Assembly: GCA_011319805.1 (NCBI GenBank) | Contig: SJRY01000111.1 | Coordinates: 660,701 to 724,700 of the forward strand | DNA: 64,000 bases | Direction of reading: 5' to 3' | From: Macrocybe gigantea | Lineage: Eukaryota; Basidiomycota; Agaricomycetes; Agaricales; Callistosporiaceae | Shown: positions 35,573-48,683 of the stretch, piece by piece | Layout: each line of letters starts with the position of its first letter | How positions within the stretch are numbered: position 1 is the first letter of the stretch | Position numbers and translations under genes: made by a program | Notes under the pieces: model-generated | Database searches by the model: none | What the model was told of the DNA's origin: nothing | The model's input: the letters and a program-made list of their open reading frames with translations, nothing else

Positions 35573-38500
35573 TCAAGATGTTCCAAGATTGAAAGTCTGA
35601 AAAGATAAGACGGTGACGCTCATAGCCGGGAATGTATAGTTGAGCCTGTCGGAATGTAGTATAGCGAAGCTGTTGGCCATAGGGGTGATATTTTCGGGCT
35701 GGTCCAGGGTGTTCGAGATGTTGAATACACCAGACATCGGACTGAGAGGGGCGCTTAGCACTCGCAGTTCCAAAGCCACCCACACGGAAGTCCATAAAGA
35801 GGTTGGCGACGAGGTCACTTGTACCAGCATTAGAGACCTTATTATTATCATTTATAGCAGAGTTAATTTGTTTTCAGATACACGCCACCTTCAAACATAT
35901 GATCCCAGTATCGTTGTGATAACTGGCGACCCAGAAAGAGGCATGGTATCCGCAGTCGATGAGGGTATTGTTTCCAGAACATGCGTCCCCGGTTGACACC
36001 GAACATCTACACGAGTGAGAAGCAGGTGATCAACATGACTCCGAGAATATATCCGAGATCGGGTGCACCTCTTGAAGCATAGTAGCCTGAGGACGTCGAT
36101 TTGACCACTCGACTAGCATCATACGTAATGATATCAGGTGTCCACTGATAACTCCTGATGTGCTGGAGACTGAGTAATCGCGCATGACCATGAATATGTC
36201 GCAATCACGTCAGAACAACTCTGGGCAGATCTTGGCACATCTAATCATAGAAAGGGATGTGAATACATCAGGGCTAGGAGTCACAAAGCGACCTACACGC
36301 GGCGGCGAATACGATATCAGAATTTCTTTCCAGACCAGTCGTAAACGCTGCCTCAGCTACCGCCCTTTCAAGAGTGGGATAAGCCAACCGGCCACTGCGC
36401 AGGTCGCCGAGCACCTTGGCTCTCGTTGGTTGAGGTTACTTCATGGTGATTAGCAAGAAGCGATTGCCTTCGGAAAAGATTCTCACCACCAAACTCCCCT
36501 GACGTAGAAAAGAACAGAGTGTAAATGCCACCGTGTTGTCATAGCTGCCTTGATTTGTACCTATGAGGTATTGAGTGCCGTTTCGCGGATAATCATCAAA
36601 CATGAAGGTATGGCTCGTGAACCGCGAAGGGGTGCTATACGTATGAAATCGACTGCAGAAGGACATCGATCAGTTTCAATAGAGTGGAGATAGGTATTGA
36701 TTACTCTTTTTATACGGAGGACCCAATGCTGTTAAAGGCAAAGTAGTGGCCAGACATTCCAGTTGCGGATACTTTGCATCAAGGCGTTCCAGCGGTATGC
36801 GGCATATCTTACAAATGGATTCAGCCACTACTTGATCCTTTCCAAGGTCGAACGCACGACGCGGGTCGAAACTACAGTTGGTTGAGCGACGAGATGTTTA
36901 AATGACGGAGACGAAGAACACAAGTCAGACCTGGTCCTCATTACCGCTACCAACTGCATAAGTTATCTTTCACCCTTCCAATGCAACCTAGACTCACATT
37001 TCGATATAACGTAACTTATACGGTCCGATGCGGCCCAAACTTGCCCTGAGACGACCTCCTTTCGTAGTGTCGGCGTCGCCGATGATGAACTCAATTTCAT
37101 ATAAGTCATCATCGATATAAGGCTTGAGATCCTTTCCAACAACAACGGGCCAAGTCGACAGTTCGGAATAATTGGCGACCGCTATCCCATCCCAGACGCC
37201 TATAATGACGAAATATATAAATAACAAGCGAGTTGATTTTCATACCTAAAGTGGGAGCCTTATGACAGACGCGCGGAATAGGCACCATACACAAAACCGC
37301 AATGTAGTACTCGCTGCCTCTAAGTCTTCAGCCCAGTTAAGGTATTCCAGAAGGCCCTGTTCAACGTAAGTAGTCCATTCCGTCGGCCCGATCCGGCACT
37401 CATGAGACCATCGGCATTGGCATAACCTGAATGTCGTCATTAGCTTCGAGATTTAACCGAGATTTCAACACTACTAGCCACAGTTTGCGACTCTCCCGGG
37501 ACGATTTTAGAGGCTAAGAACAGTTGAAGCACAAGGAATGTTCAATATTATGTGAGGTTGACGTACGAGCCTATCGTCTCGTTCCACCTCCAACGCGTAT
37601 CAAAGCTTAGACCCTGGGACAGCAGTGCAAAAACTTAGTTATCTCGATTGAAGCATTTCTTACCTCAAGATTGTTTCCTTCTGGGAACCTCCAGATCGAC
37701 GGTCGCGTCGCAGCTAATGCTTCGGCAAGGTCGATGCGCATGCCATTCTCTCGCCCTCTGAACGTGGGGGGGGGAACAAAGAAAACATTCTAAAATAAAT
37801 TGTCTTGCCGGAAGCCGCCTTCCCATCCACGACAAAATTAACTACATTGTTATCATCGGTCGCCGACTTCGTTGACTGCAGCTCGAAAGTAAACTTCTTC
37901 AAATCTTTAGATATGCCCGTGAATGTCTTAGATGCAAAGATGGTTCCACGAGTGGATCGCAGGGAGACAGTGATTGGGCCACAAAAGGAGTCTGATTTTG
38001 CATAGAAGGAGCCTTTGTCAATCCAACCGTCTTGGACCTTAAGGCCTATGCAACGATCAATAGTGTATGGAGCACAAGTGCAACCTAACCGCACCCCAAA
38101 AGCCCGTGTGTTCAAAACCAATAGGACCAATAACATCTTAGGGATAGCCACTTTGAGGCTGTTTGGCAGAGCCGTTGAAACACCTTTAGTCTTAGAGGTG
38201 ACTGAAATTCGTGCACAATTGTACGGTTGCAGCCAGTGAGACTAATTAAAAGGGTGAATGAGAACGGAAGCCAAAGATTAATTTAGGTTGCACAATTTAC
38301 CCATTTTGTGTCCCCGGGAGCACCACCTGAAAAGCCTTATTCTGAAGCAGTTCGCCTGCAGTGACACGATGAAAGGAGATTCTTCTCAACTCCAAGAGGT
38401 CGTACCGTATAAACCACCATCGCCACTGAGGACATAGTCAATGCCTTGTGCACAGATTCGTAAATATTACGAGCCTATGGTTAACGTCCTGAATTGCATT

Positions 38501-38674
38501 GAGCGGTCGATCGCATGTGCTATATCCATCGGTACTTACCACCCACATGTATCCGCATAGCGTGGACGGAATCGGATGGTGTAGCTTCGTGGTCAGGCGC
38601 AAGTTCAGGGAATCTTGGGGTATGATGGCGCCTCGTGAAGCCGGAAGCAGCACAAGGAGGGTGCACAAGTTCAT
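35573..38674 (-). CDS. GH51 alpha-L-arabinofuranosidase, secreted
   Basis: Removes arabinose side chains from arabinoxylan and arabinan. The start at 38674 gives a signal peptide (MNLCTLLVLLPASRG), then HPIPSTLCGYMW and SGDGGLYGELLQNKAFQ. A carbohydrate-binding-like stretch follows (37.8-38.15 kb), then LAATRPSIWRFPEGNNLE. The acid/base glutamate is present in GNED (near 36940) and the nucleophile in GEF, which splices together near 36480-36550. Other family blocks are NWAEDLEA, VAEAAFTTGLERNSDIVFAA and LQHIRSYQWTPD; the C-terminal beta-domain ends LNYTFPAMSVTVLSFQT. At least two frame changes without an intron seem to be needed, near 36800 and 36390. The family call is firm; intactness is uncertain. 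Confidence 0.85.
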
Positions 38675-39427
38675 CGAAAAAAAAACATGACGCGAAGACG
38701 GCATGCAACGGGACACACGGCTCGTTCATATGGGAACCCATTTCTCGCACGGGCCGCCCGGAAGTGCATGTCATGGCATTTAGAGCCGCAAAAAGGCCAC
38801 TGGACGATGCTATTGTGCTCCTGTAGTTAGCTGCCCGGTTGTGTGTGAACGGCCGAAGCACCACTCTCCACATACTTGGGAAGCCTCTTCATGGCAAGGC
38901 AAAATAAGCAGGTTACAGCGAGTATCTAAATTTTCGAAAAAAGGTCTGATTGAATAGCTCAGCCTGAATGCATCTTCACTCTGAGGACGAGTTAGTAGCA
39001 GGATCTGTGTCGTGCAGGCTGAACGAAGTTGGATTCGCTGAGGTGGGAAGGTTCAAACAGGCAATAATTACATAACCATAAAGGCTGATCACAAGACCGT
39101 GACAGAACGCGTTTTTGGTTTTTGTGCTGCTAAAATTACTGTCGCATATGACCCGTCTTCTTTACCCAGTCGAACAGAACCAAGATATTGAAACTGTCTT
39201 CTACATTTCGTCGAAATTGATCCCGGGTTGCTCAATGATCTCTGTCTCGGGAGTCTGGCGGTCCGGTGCCACATGTTCCCGTCGCTATTGAGGAAGCATA
39301 GAATTCAACATGCGTTTTTCTATCATGTATATATGTATGCCGTGGCATGTCAATGGCTCAGGACATCCCAGGCAAGTCCTTCGGTTTTGTGTACCTGCAC
39401 TAGCTCAACGTTATTTTCTAGATAGTC
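38675..39427. promoter_or_regulatory. Divergent promoter region between GH51 and DUF5695 genes
   Basis: The arabinofuranosidase and DUF5695 genes diverge from this 750-bp interval, so both promoters should lie here. Short ORFs only. I did not identify a specific activator or carbon-repression site with confidence. Confidence 0.45.
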
Positions 39428-42400
39428 ATGTTGAAGATTCTTATAGGTGCACTGCTTGCATTGCAGGGAGCAGTTGCTCAGCTAGGCTTGAACGATGGAT
39501 TCTTGTCGTTTAATACCACGACCTTTGCCGTGCAACTCGTGAAGGACTCCCAGACCTTGTATTCCCTCAAACCCCGGAGCGGTTCGGGCACCTTCGACTT
39601 CATTCCTTCGGATAAAATGACATTGCGACAGAACAACGCTCAATATCACTTAGGCGATATCACTTTTCGTGCCCGCAGAGTTGGATCTACTGCTTGGGTT
39701 AATGGTGATACAGCCACCTCGCGTCGAATCGTAGCCGCTCTTCCCACCTCAGGAAACACACTCGCTGCAGCGAACCTTGCCCCTACTCTTCCTCCGACGT
39801 CCTTGCTCAATATCACGAGACGTTGGGTCGTCGAAAACAACGTTCTGCAGTTGCTCTTTGACGTAACCAATTCTCAGTCTGCAGCAGTAGAAATCGGTGC
39901 CCTCGGCATTCCTTTGGAGTTCAACAATGTGTGCCCCATTCTTTTCTTTTACGTTTCCTGTCTGACTGCCCATAGATTTTCACCGACAGGACCGCCGCAC
40001 AAACGAATGAGGGTTGCAGCTTGTTCGACCCTTACGTTGGGCAAGACGCTGGTTATGTGCAGGTTACCCCTCTGCTTGGCACTCTCCCCCTTTAGTGGTG
40101 CTCCCTGTTGGCAAGTCCCCGCTGGAAGGTTGGAGATTCCTCCCGGAATCGACGTCATCAAATCCCTTCTACCAATCGCAGACATTCGAGGGACTGTATG
40201 AGTGGCAGTTCCATACCCTTGCCTATGCCCAGAATGAGTGGTCCAGGGTCACGCCATGGAACGCCGCCACGTCAGTTACTTTGCAACCAGGTCAAACACG
40301 CACTTACGGTGTCCAATTCCGACTCGCATCTTCCATTCGAAACATTGAGGATGCTCTTCGAAGTGCTAATCGCCCCGTCGCTCTCGGAATACCTGGATTC
40401 ATCCTTCCAACGGATCAGCTCGGGAAGCTGTTCTTGAACTATTCATCCACCGTACAGTCTATTGATGTCAGTCCTGCTGGCGCTTTGACGTGGACGACAA
40501 ACTCGGACTCTAAAACGCCTGGTTGGGCAGGCTACACTATTACAGCTCATACGTGGGGCCGTGCTCGCTTGTCTATTACCTACGCTGATGGAACGCTACA
40601 AACTGTTCACTATTACGTGACGAAGGGCGCTACCCAGGTTATCGGGGACTTGGGCAATTTCTTGACCACTTCTCAGTGGTTCAACTCGACGACAGATCCC
40701 TTCCGTAGATCACCGGCTGTTATCAGCTATGACAGGGAAGTGAATGCCATTGTAAAGGACGACCCAAGGGCATGGATTCCTGGACTGAGTGATGAAGCAG
40801 GTGCGGGCGCGTGGCTTGCAGCCTCCATGAAACAATATGCACAGCCAAATGCTGCCGAAGTCGCGAAAATGGAGCAGTTCGCCACCCAGGTATTGTGGGG
40901 ATCTGTCCAGAATACAGACGGTGAGCTATTGTCTTTTTCGCTGGTTATTGTAGTGTGGCTGCTCATTCCGCGACTCAGGCACGGTCAAGAAGGTATGAGT
41001 TCGCAGGTAGTACCCATGGCTCTGAACTAACAAACCAAAACAACAGTCTGTATATTACTACCAACCCGATCTATTGCCTACCTATCCTTATCCCAGTAAC
41101 ATCAACTGGGGCAACTGGTGGTCATGGAATAGAGCTGCATCCTTCGCAACTGACCGTGCCTACGACTACGTACACGTCACGGCCGCTTATTGGGCACTTT
41201 ACCGAGTTGCCAGAAATTATCCCGCCTTGGTGAAAACGCAGACATGGCAGTGGTATCTGAATCAAGCCGTTCTAACCGTCGTCACTATGACCAACGGACG
41301 TGTCGGATTCGCTAACGTCGGACTTATGGGTGAAACGGTTTATCGCCTGCTTCTCGACGACCTAAAGCGTGAAGGCCTGACTTCGAACGCGACTTTGGTA
41401 GAGAGCAGGATGAAAGCGCGTGAAACGATCTGGGCTGGCCAGAGATACCCGTGAGTATCACGGATGAGCTAGCCCATCTATTGTCTTACCTACGATCCCA
41501 GATTTGGTTCAGAAATGGCCTGGGACTCGACGGGACAAGAAGGCGTATATGCTTGGGCCAAATACTTCAATGATACAACAACTGCCACTAATGCGCTAAA
41601 TTCCATTTTGGCGTACGAACCACTAATTCCCCACTGGGGTTACAATGGCAACGCCCGGCGCTACTGGTGAGTCACGATTCGGTCAACATTGAAAATCTGA
41701 TCACGGACACAATGATAGGGACAATGTTTACGGAGGGAAGCTGCAACGAATTGAGCGGCAGATACATCATTACGGCAGCGGCCTCAATTCTTTGCCCCTC
41801 ATATCTGCATTCCAATCCTCTCCGACTGATTATTATCTCCTGCGTCTTGCATACGGGGGTTTGAGTGGGCCCATGTCCAATATCGATCAGAGCGGATTTG
41901 CATCCGCCTCCTTCCATTCTTTTGCCGACACTTTGAAGTGGGACGGCTACTCTGGCGACTATGGCCCAAACTTCTCCGGACATGCTATGGGCATTGGTGC
42001 CTACATCGTCAATCATCCCGACTTCGGCTGGCAGGCGTTTGGCGGCAACGTGCTTTCCACTTCGCCCACCGTGCAGGTGCAAGTCCGCGATCCGGTCAGG
42101 CGTCGCGTCTACCTCGCCACCCTTGGTGCGCTTTTGACGCTGGACGCCGGTGCGTTTTCGACCATAAATCTGGATCCCTCTGCAAGAAGAGTGGTTGTTA
42201 CAATCACGCCTACCCCGATGGCGTATCGGGTGCTGCGAGTGCTCCAAATGGACGATTACTCGTCGAGCAGAAAGCCACCGTCTCTGGAGTTTCGGCTCTC
42301 AAACCGACCACCTCCCTTACAGTTGATGCCGGAGCATTTGTCATTCCGTTCGTTTCTGGACAAGGGACGGTTACCTACAAGGATGAATTTCATTTTTCTT

Positions 42401-42498
42401 GCTACCATGGATTGTCCAGCTGCTCAGAAAACGTGAATTTCGTTGACGATATCGTGATTCACATTGCGTTCAAATTACAGCGTGTCACGCCTGGCTAA
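39428..42498 (+). CDS. Secreted DUF5695-family protein (probable carbohydrate-active)
   Basis: Signal peptide MLKILIGALLALQGAVA, then LGLNDGFLSFNTTTFAVQLVKDSQTLYSL. About 880 residues over six or more exons. It resembles fungal DUF5695 proteins, which look like large secreted glycosidase-type proteins with an N-terminal beta-sandwich and an alpha/alpha-barrel-like region (blocks INWGNWWSWNRAASFATDRAYDYVH, YWALYR, GYNGNARRYWDNVYGGK, SGDYGPNFSGHAMGIGAYI). Two frame changes are needed, each at a C run (40086-40090 and 42213-42216); one extra C at each site restores the expected continuation. The stop at 42498 overlaps the last codons of the sugar transporter on the other strand by 14 bp. The catalytic function has not been established from sequence. 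Confidence 0.8.
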
Positions 42499-45141
42499 CT
42501 TCTGCTTTCTCGTTACTTTCTCTGGCATTGCTTTCTGCCTCATGCTTTCGACGGAGCTCATCAGTGAGGTGAGGCTTCCATCCTGCCGAGTTCCATGGCT
42601 TGATACCGGAACGGTACATTTCATCCACCTGAGCACCGTCAGTGCCTGAACCGGGCAAAGTGAATCCATTTACCTCTTCCAAACTAAGACCTTTCGTCTC
42701 CGGGATGAACAGGTAAACGTACACATAACCAAACAACAGCATGCCGAAGAAAATCATCAGGATGAGTGGACCTATGCTGTGGATTGCACAGCTCTTGTCA
42801 GGTGCTGCGAAAAGGTTATGCAATCTGACTTACTGGGCCGCTATTCTAGGCGCGAAGAAAGACAGGAGGAAATTCCAGATCCTTTTGCGGAGACTGAGCT
42901 ATGATGTGGTCGATGGATATCACAGAAGGTATCATACCAATTGGTCGCGCTGCCCAATGCGATGCTTTTCGGACGGACACGCAGTGGGAAGGACTCTCCA
43001 AGATACACCCAGCTGTATAACGTTGGATCAGGATTTTCGGACAATTCACGATATTACATTGTACTGCTCACGGCGTAGGGCCCCAGAAGATCGCGAACGA
43101 GAACACATGGAGGACCGCAAATGCGATCAGTGTGTCACCTTGTCTATGTGATCAGCCATGATACACCTGAGACTCAGAGTTCACTTTCATCGTACCTCCT
43201 CGTTTATTCCGTGACGTCAGCAACTCTTTTGGCGTTCCTGACGGCGCCAGTGTGTAATGTCCAACCAGCCCGGCCTGAAAGAAGCTGCATAAATATATTG
43301 TAACTGTTAATGATGTATAAATAACTTACAATGATAGAGCAAGCCGCCTCCAAAAGCGCCCCAGTCAGAAGAGACTGAAAAAACGTCAGCCATCAGTGAT
43401 ACAGCATGCATACACTTGACACGAACACGACGGCGTCCCCAGGTCTCAATCAAGTACTGGAAGCATGAATTGAATCAATTCAAAATATCCGGATTCCGAA
43501 AGCGCGCATAGATTTACCAGAGCTGGAACTGTGCCAACCACGGAGACGGCTCCAAGAATGACCTGGATAACGTATGGAGACAACCTCCATATGTGCAATA
43601 AGCGAAATTGCCTTTTGCATAAAGATTAGGAACTCACTCAGTTCCTGCACTCTGGAAGAATGTATCGCCGTAATAGTCTGGCATGGAAGGGGTCAGGAGC
43701 GTGCCAGACGTCAGGGACAAGCATACCGTACAATAGAAATTCTGCCCGTTAAGTTGCTGAATAAATTGAAGCATCATCCCATTTCCGGTGCGTTTCCACA
43801 GGTTGTTTCTGGTGGAGAAACATTCGGCCCATGTTGCTTTTCCACCTTCATTTTCAGCGTGGATGCCAAAATCGAGCTCCTCGATGATATCGTCGACAAG
43901 AGCATCGTCTTCAGGGACACCGTTCAGCTCCGCGACGACTTGGCGGGCTTTTTCGCGTTTGCCGGTCCCCAAGAGGTGTCGACTAAAGGTAATGTGATTA
44001 GCTCAAACGTCGCGGCGACACCAAAAATGCACGTACGGCGATTCGGGAAGGAAGAATATACCCGAAAGCAGAATAAGACCCCATACCATTTGGAGGCCGA
44101 CAGGGATACGCCACGACGCTGAGTTGCGGAGATGGTGGGTCGCGAGGTCAAGAACATAGCTAAGGAAAAGCCTTGAAGTTTGTCAGCGCAATATGCTTAT
44201 AAGCCAGCGCTGTGAATATGCACCCGACGATGATCTGTAGTTGGTATAATACCAATAAAGTGCCTCTTAATGCTTTTGGTGACGTTTCGCCATTGTAAAG
44301 CCTGAATTTGCCACGTCAACCTTAGAGTACAATATCCTAAACTGTTCTACGAACGGCACAATAGCTTCACGAAGAGTCAGCCACCGGAATACTGCAGCAA
44401 AAGAAAATAACCTACCTGACAACGCTCCCACCCCGAGTCCAGCGATGAATCGTCCTATCGTAATCTGGGCGATAGAAAATTCTGTGCCTGTCTGGATCGC
44501 CACTCCTATGGTGAAAATTGCCGACCAGATAAGAATAGAGCCGCGACGACCAAATCGGTCGGATGTGAAAGCTTGTCCCAGGGCACCGCTACAGGGAATG
44601 AGAGATGGTTACAATCATGCAGGCTGACAACATACACAAATGTCCTGAGGAGCGAACAGATCCATCAGTGACACAGTACCATGAGTTTTTTCTGACATCA
44701 TACCCAGCCGACAACAGAGACGTGATGATGGATTGTCTCGAGCTGGACAAGAACATTGTTCCATCATCTCTCCTTTCACCAAACCGATTGATGAAATCTG
44801 GCATGATTAGGCATCCCTAACACGGCAAAGGATTCACTACGGGTGTGTGAATCGCGCACGCTCTACAACTGACCGAAATGACACCAATGTCATATCCAAA
44901 TAGAAAACCTGAGGTGGGGTGGAAGGTCCTGAAACCGTGTATTAGAACAAACAGATATCAAATACTGGTGCATAGACCTACAGAGCGTTTCATTTGACAA
45001 CGTGACGCGTTTACCTCCTGTTGAGCGCAGTAGAAAGGGTACAGTAAATGCAATAATACAAGGACATAGATTGGACATACCGAACGCGATAAATATCGCA
45101 AGGACGATTGCTCTATTATTCGTTGGGACCGCTCTCGCCAT
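42485..45141 (-). CDS. MFS sugar porter (hexose/pentose transporter)
   Basis: A 12-segment sugar:proton symporter of the plasma membrane. The start at 45141 reads MARAVPTNNRAIVLAIFIAF and joins GFLFGYDIGVIS in transmembrane segment 1. Family signatures follow: IGRFIAGLGVGALSG (RFxxGxGxG), ETSPKALRGTL (PxExxPxxxRG-like), QQLNGQNF in segment 7, GRRR in the segment 8-9 loop and the PETKGLSLEEV exit motif. The cytosolic loop after segment 6 contains KREKARQVVAELNGV. Around ten introns; no repair of frame was needed in the blocks checked. It lies within a group of secreted carbohydrate genes, so uptake of released pentose or hexose is a reasonable inference. Confidence 0.93.
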
Positions 45142-46374
45142 AATTCGTATTCCACGCCGAAATGTGGGACCAAAATGTAGAGAAGAGAAGCAGAAGGTCA
45201 CACAACCGATCTTGGATTCCTGATGTTTTAAGAAGAGCGCTTCTCCACGTCCGGGGTAAACAGTCGATGGAAGAGAGTACGAATCTATCAGGTGATGACA
45301 GTCGGTCCGCCAGTCGGTCCGGGTGCGGACATGTTCAAAATAGGAGTATCCGAACGAGAACAAGAGAAACTTCAAAACTCTTCGAAGTCTCAAATCTTGG
45401 GGTTCGTCCGCCAAACTTGTGCTAGAGGGGCCCATGACATGACGTTTCCTATGGTCCAAGCCCAAAAAACTAAGTAGGCCGCTGCAGGTTCCAATAAGGC
45501 CAGGCCCAAGACGGGTGGATGCGGATTTAAAAGGACGAGAACATGTCATTTTCTCAGACACGGCCAACGCCTGGGCGCAAAAACCTCGGACACTGTATGG
45601 TTTAAATAGTTTTAGCTGAGGTGACATACCAACGCGAACGGCATTGCCGCAATAACGACCGGCGGCGTGGAGGCGGCAATGGGTAAGTTGGAGCAGCAGG
45701 ACGACGCGGGAGGTATGTGCTAAACTGCACATGTGACACGTCAAGGACCCAAGTCAAGCGATCGCGAGAAAAGCGTTGTGTTCGTCGAAAAGACAGCCTC
45801 ACAATTGGCGAATCGACATTTGCGGAGCCGCTTCATGACCATTTGCACTTGTTATATGCACCCTGTTCTCGATAGGCGTTTTTTCAACGACAGATATTAA
45901 TTCCTGTGGGTTGAAATTTTAGACCCGCATCAGACTTGAGCGACTGACCGTTTCGGATGTCTGCAATGTTCAGTGCCTACTAGTGCACATGTACATGGGC
46001 TGTAGCCTATGTACGGTACAGAAATGTCATTGGGAAAAGGTCGAAGAATGTCCGTTTGTGTATTGGCGGGCGTCATGGTGAGTGGCAAACCGAACTTTAT
46101 GCCAACCGAACACAAAAGGGCTGAAAAGACATGAAAAGTAAAAGATATGTCCGGATTTCCTGGCAAGCAAAAATCATGCAAGGCGAAACTAGAAATAAGT
46201 AGCATGGTGCTGATCATCATCCGACGACGTTTGCCCGGGTCAAAGCCTCGAAAACCGTGGGAGCATCCTCTTAGAGGGCGATTCCATATCCACCGTCCTT
46301 AATTTAAATCGAGTCAGTTCAATCACCTCAAAGGTACAGCATGCAGAATAGGGTTAGAAAAAATGAAGACCATA
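45142..46374. other. Intergenic stretch between sugar porter and mucin-like gene
   Basis: About 1.2 kb without a supported gene. It should hold the promoter of the sugar porter and the 3' UTR of the mucin-like gene. ORFs here (for example 96 codons on the minus strand at 45930-46220) have no recognisable features. Confidence 0.4.
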
Positions 46375-48683
46375 TCAACTCACCACCTTTGAATCAGCGG
46401 TGGACGCAGATGCAACCGAAATTCGCTTATCCACTTGTGGAGGGGAGCGGAGAGTGTCAATCAAAGCTGTGGGATCTTGCTTTTGTGTCGCAGGCTCAGG
46501 GTCGTCAAAGGGATTCGGGGTTGGATCTGCAAACGGATCGTTGCTCTCTTCCGCCGGAAGAGGATGCACGTGGAGCGGATTGAGAGAAGACATCGACGAA
46601 AGGGCGCTGCTTATGCTACTGTTGGATTGATGATCACTCTCGGTGAAAGAAGGAGTATCTAGGAACGGCACAGGCTTTTTGCGTGGGATCGCCATGACAG
46701 GGCTGCGCCTTGCCGACGTCTCTTCCATTTGTTGGGTAGGCACGCTGGACGACGTGGTTTTGGGAAGAACGGGCTCGGCGAAAGAAGGATAGGTCTCGAC
46801 AGTCATGACAGAGCCTCCAGATTCGTAATGAGGGAATGGCTCAGGGCTTGCATTGAGGAGCATTCGCATCTCTTGTCTACGACGCCTTCTGCGGAAGAGG
46901 ATCAGCAAGACGATGGACAAAAAGAGCAGGACTAGAGCAGCCCCAATGACTCCTCCCACTATCGCCTTGGTGGTCTTGGGGTCGGATCTAGACAGAGCTT
47001 CGTGTCAAACCCTATATAAAACCAACATCTGGCCGCTTACTTAGTTGACACGCCCGTTACTGATCCAGTAGGCTTGGGTACTCTGGTGATCGTTGTCTTC
47101 GACAGAGTGAGCGTAACAGGGACTTCGGTCAGTGTGCCGCTGATGCTGGTGGAAGAAAGAAATATAATTGTGAAGACATCAGTGGTAGAAATGTCCGTAA
47201 AGCTTGCGAGGCCATCGTCATGAGCACCTTCGGCGCCAGCACCGACCAGAAGTCCACCTCTGGAAGAGATCTGCATTGAGCTGACCATATCAAGAGAGGC
47301 ATGGAAGCAAGCGCACCTGCTAAGCGAACTGCTGGAGGCGGCATCAGTAATTTGCGAAGAAACGATCGGCTGAGTCGAGGTAAGCGTCACAGGGACCGGA
47401 ACAGCAGTGCCAGGGCTGCCATCAGGAGCGTTCAGAATAGTGGTAGGCGCGGCCGTTGGGGCAGCGCTGCCGGGCACTGCAGTGTTTCCGATAGTCGTCG
47501 GAAGGGGAGATGAGTTACCGCCATCTCCGGGACTGGTAGGACTCTGCGGGGGAAGTTGAGCAGTCGCCGGGGAGGTTGGGCAGTCGCCGGTGGATCGTTG
47601 TTTCGACTTGTCTCAACCGGAGGCTTGTTGGTTAATTGGGTGGTGGGAGGAAAGGGTAGCCCCGGCGGTTCTGCTGATGGCAAGATTACAGGGAGTGGGA
47701 TTTCAGTCGAAAGACTCGGCTTTCCAGTGTTGGTATTCGGAGCTGCAGGTGCGCCCACAACCGAAGTAACCGGATCGAGAATGAGAGAAGACACGTCGCT
47801 CACAACGGGCACCACCTCAGAGATGACAGGCGAAAGCACGCTGCTCACGATGGAGGACAGACCCGTAGGCAAAGGAAGGACGTTTGTCAGGGCTGAGGTT
47901 ATACCCAACACGCCCGAAGCAATGGGGGGTATGATGCCGCCGCCATTGTTTGCCGGTTTTGAAGGGGCGGTAGTTGGTGCTGGCTCATCGGGGCTCGACG
48001 TGGGGCCGTTTCCATTGTTGCTAGGCGCTCCCCTGACTGGGATCGGAAGTGAGACAGGGAGCGAAATGGGAAGAACGGACGGAGGAAGTTCAGGAAGGGG
48101 CAAAGAAGGTAACGGCAATGCCACCGAAGGGAGAATGGTCGGAAGGATTGTTGGGAGCGGGAGACCGATGAGTCCGGAACCACCTCCAACTGGGCTTGAG
48201 CTTGGTTGCGGTACAACGAGCGAGCTGTCTGAGGGAAGGTCGGACACGACGGAGGTGCTCGGCAGAGAATCCGTAGAACTGCTGGTCAAAGAAGAGCCTA
48301 CATTTGTTGCGGTCGCAGCGGGACTCGCTGAGGAGGCTGCAGAGGTTGATGTCTGTATGGCGGTTGTTGGCTCTGAATGTTCAACATTGCGCGAAATTGA
48401 GGATGCTGGTCCGATCGTGGTCGGTCTCGGAGCCACAGTGGTCGGGACGTCCACTACCTTCGAAGCTTCGTTGACGATTTTGGGAATTAGAAGCAAGAAT
48501 AACGCGAAAAGCTGAGCACTCACTTTTATTGTCGGTCTCCTCAGGTGGCGGGGCCACTTCACTTTCGGGCTTCTTGGTTTCTGCTGGCGACGCCTCCGAA
48601 GGGATATTAGATGCTGTATTAGAACTTGTCGTCTTCTCTTGAGTGCCTGTATAGATAGTCGATGTAAGATAATTTGGCTCCAT
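46375..48683 (-). CDS. Mucin-like single-pass membrane protein
   Basis: An N-terminal extracellular part of about 540 residues is almost entirely Ser, Thr, Pro, Ala, Val and Leu, with repeats of the type LPLPSLPLPELPPS and many likely O-mannosylation sites. A compact segment before the membrane has a VTLTLSKTTITRVPKPT run. One transmembrane helix (GGVIGAALVLLFLSIVLLIL) is followed by RRRRRR, fixing the cytosolic side, and a Ser/Pro-rich cytosolic tail of about 170 residues. The layout resembles fungal cell-wall stress sensors and mucins (Wsc/Mid2/Msb2 type), but no family domain is seen. The model starts at MEPNYLTSTIY without a signal peptide, so the true 5' exon may be missing. One frame change at a G run (47569-47572) restores a perfect PPATAQPPPATAQLPP repeat. 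Confidence 0.65.

Noticed and set aside
36900..38151. Separate secreted protein beginning MAIPKMLLVLLVLNTRAFG
   Set aside because: The apparent signal peptide is an internal part of the GH51 protein (…LPNSLKVAIPK…), shown by the upstream GH51 exons at 38.1-38.7 kb.
47556..48515. A 319-codon + strand ORF opposite the mucin-like gene
   Set aside because: It is the antisense shadow of a low-complexity Ser/Pro/Leu-rich coding region, which keeps the opposite frame open by base composition. It has no signal of its own.
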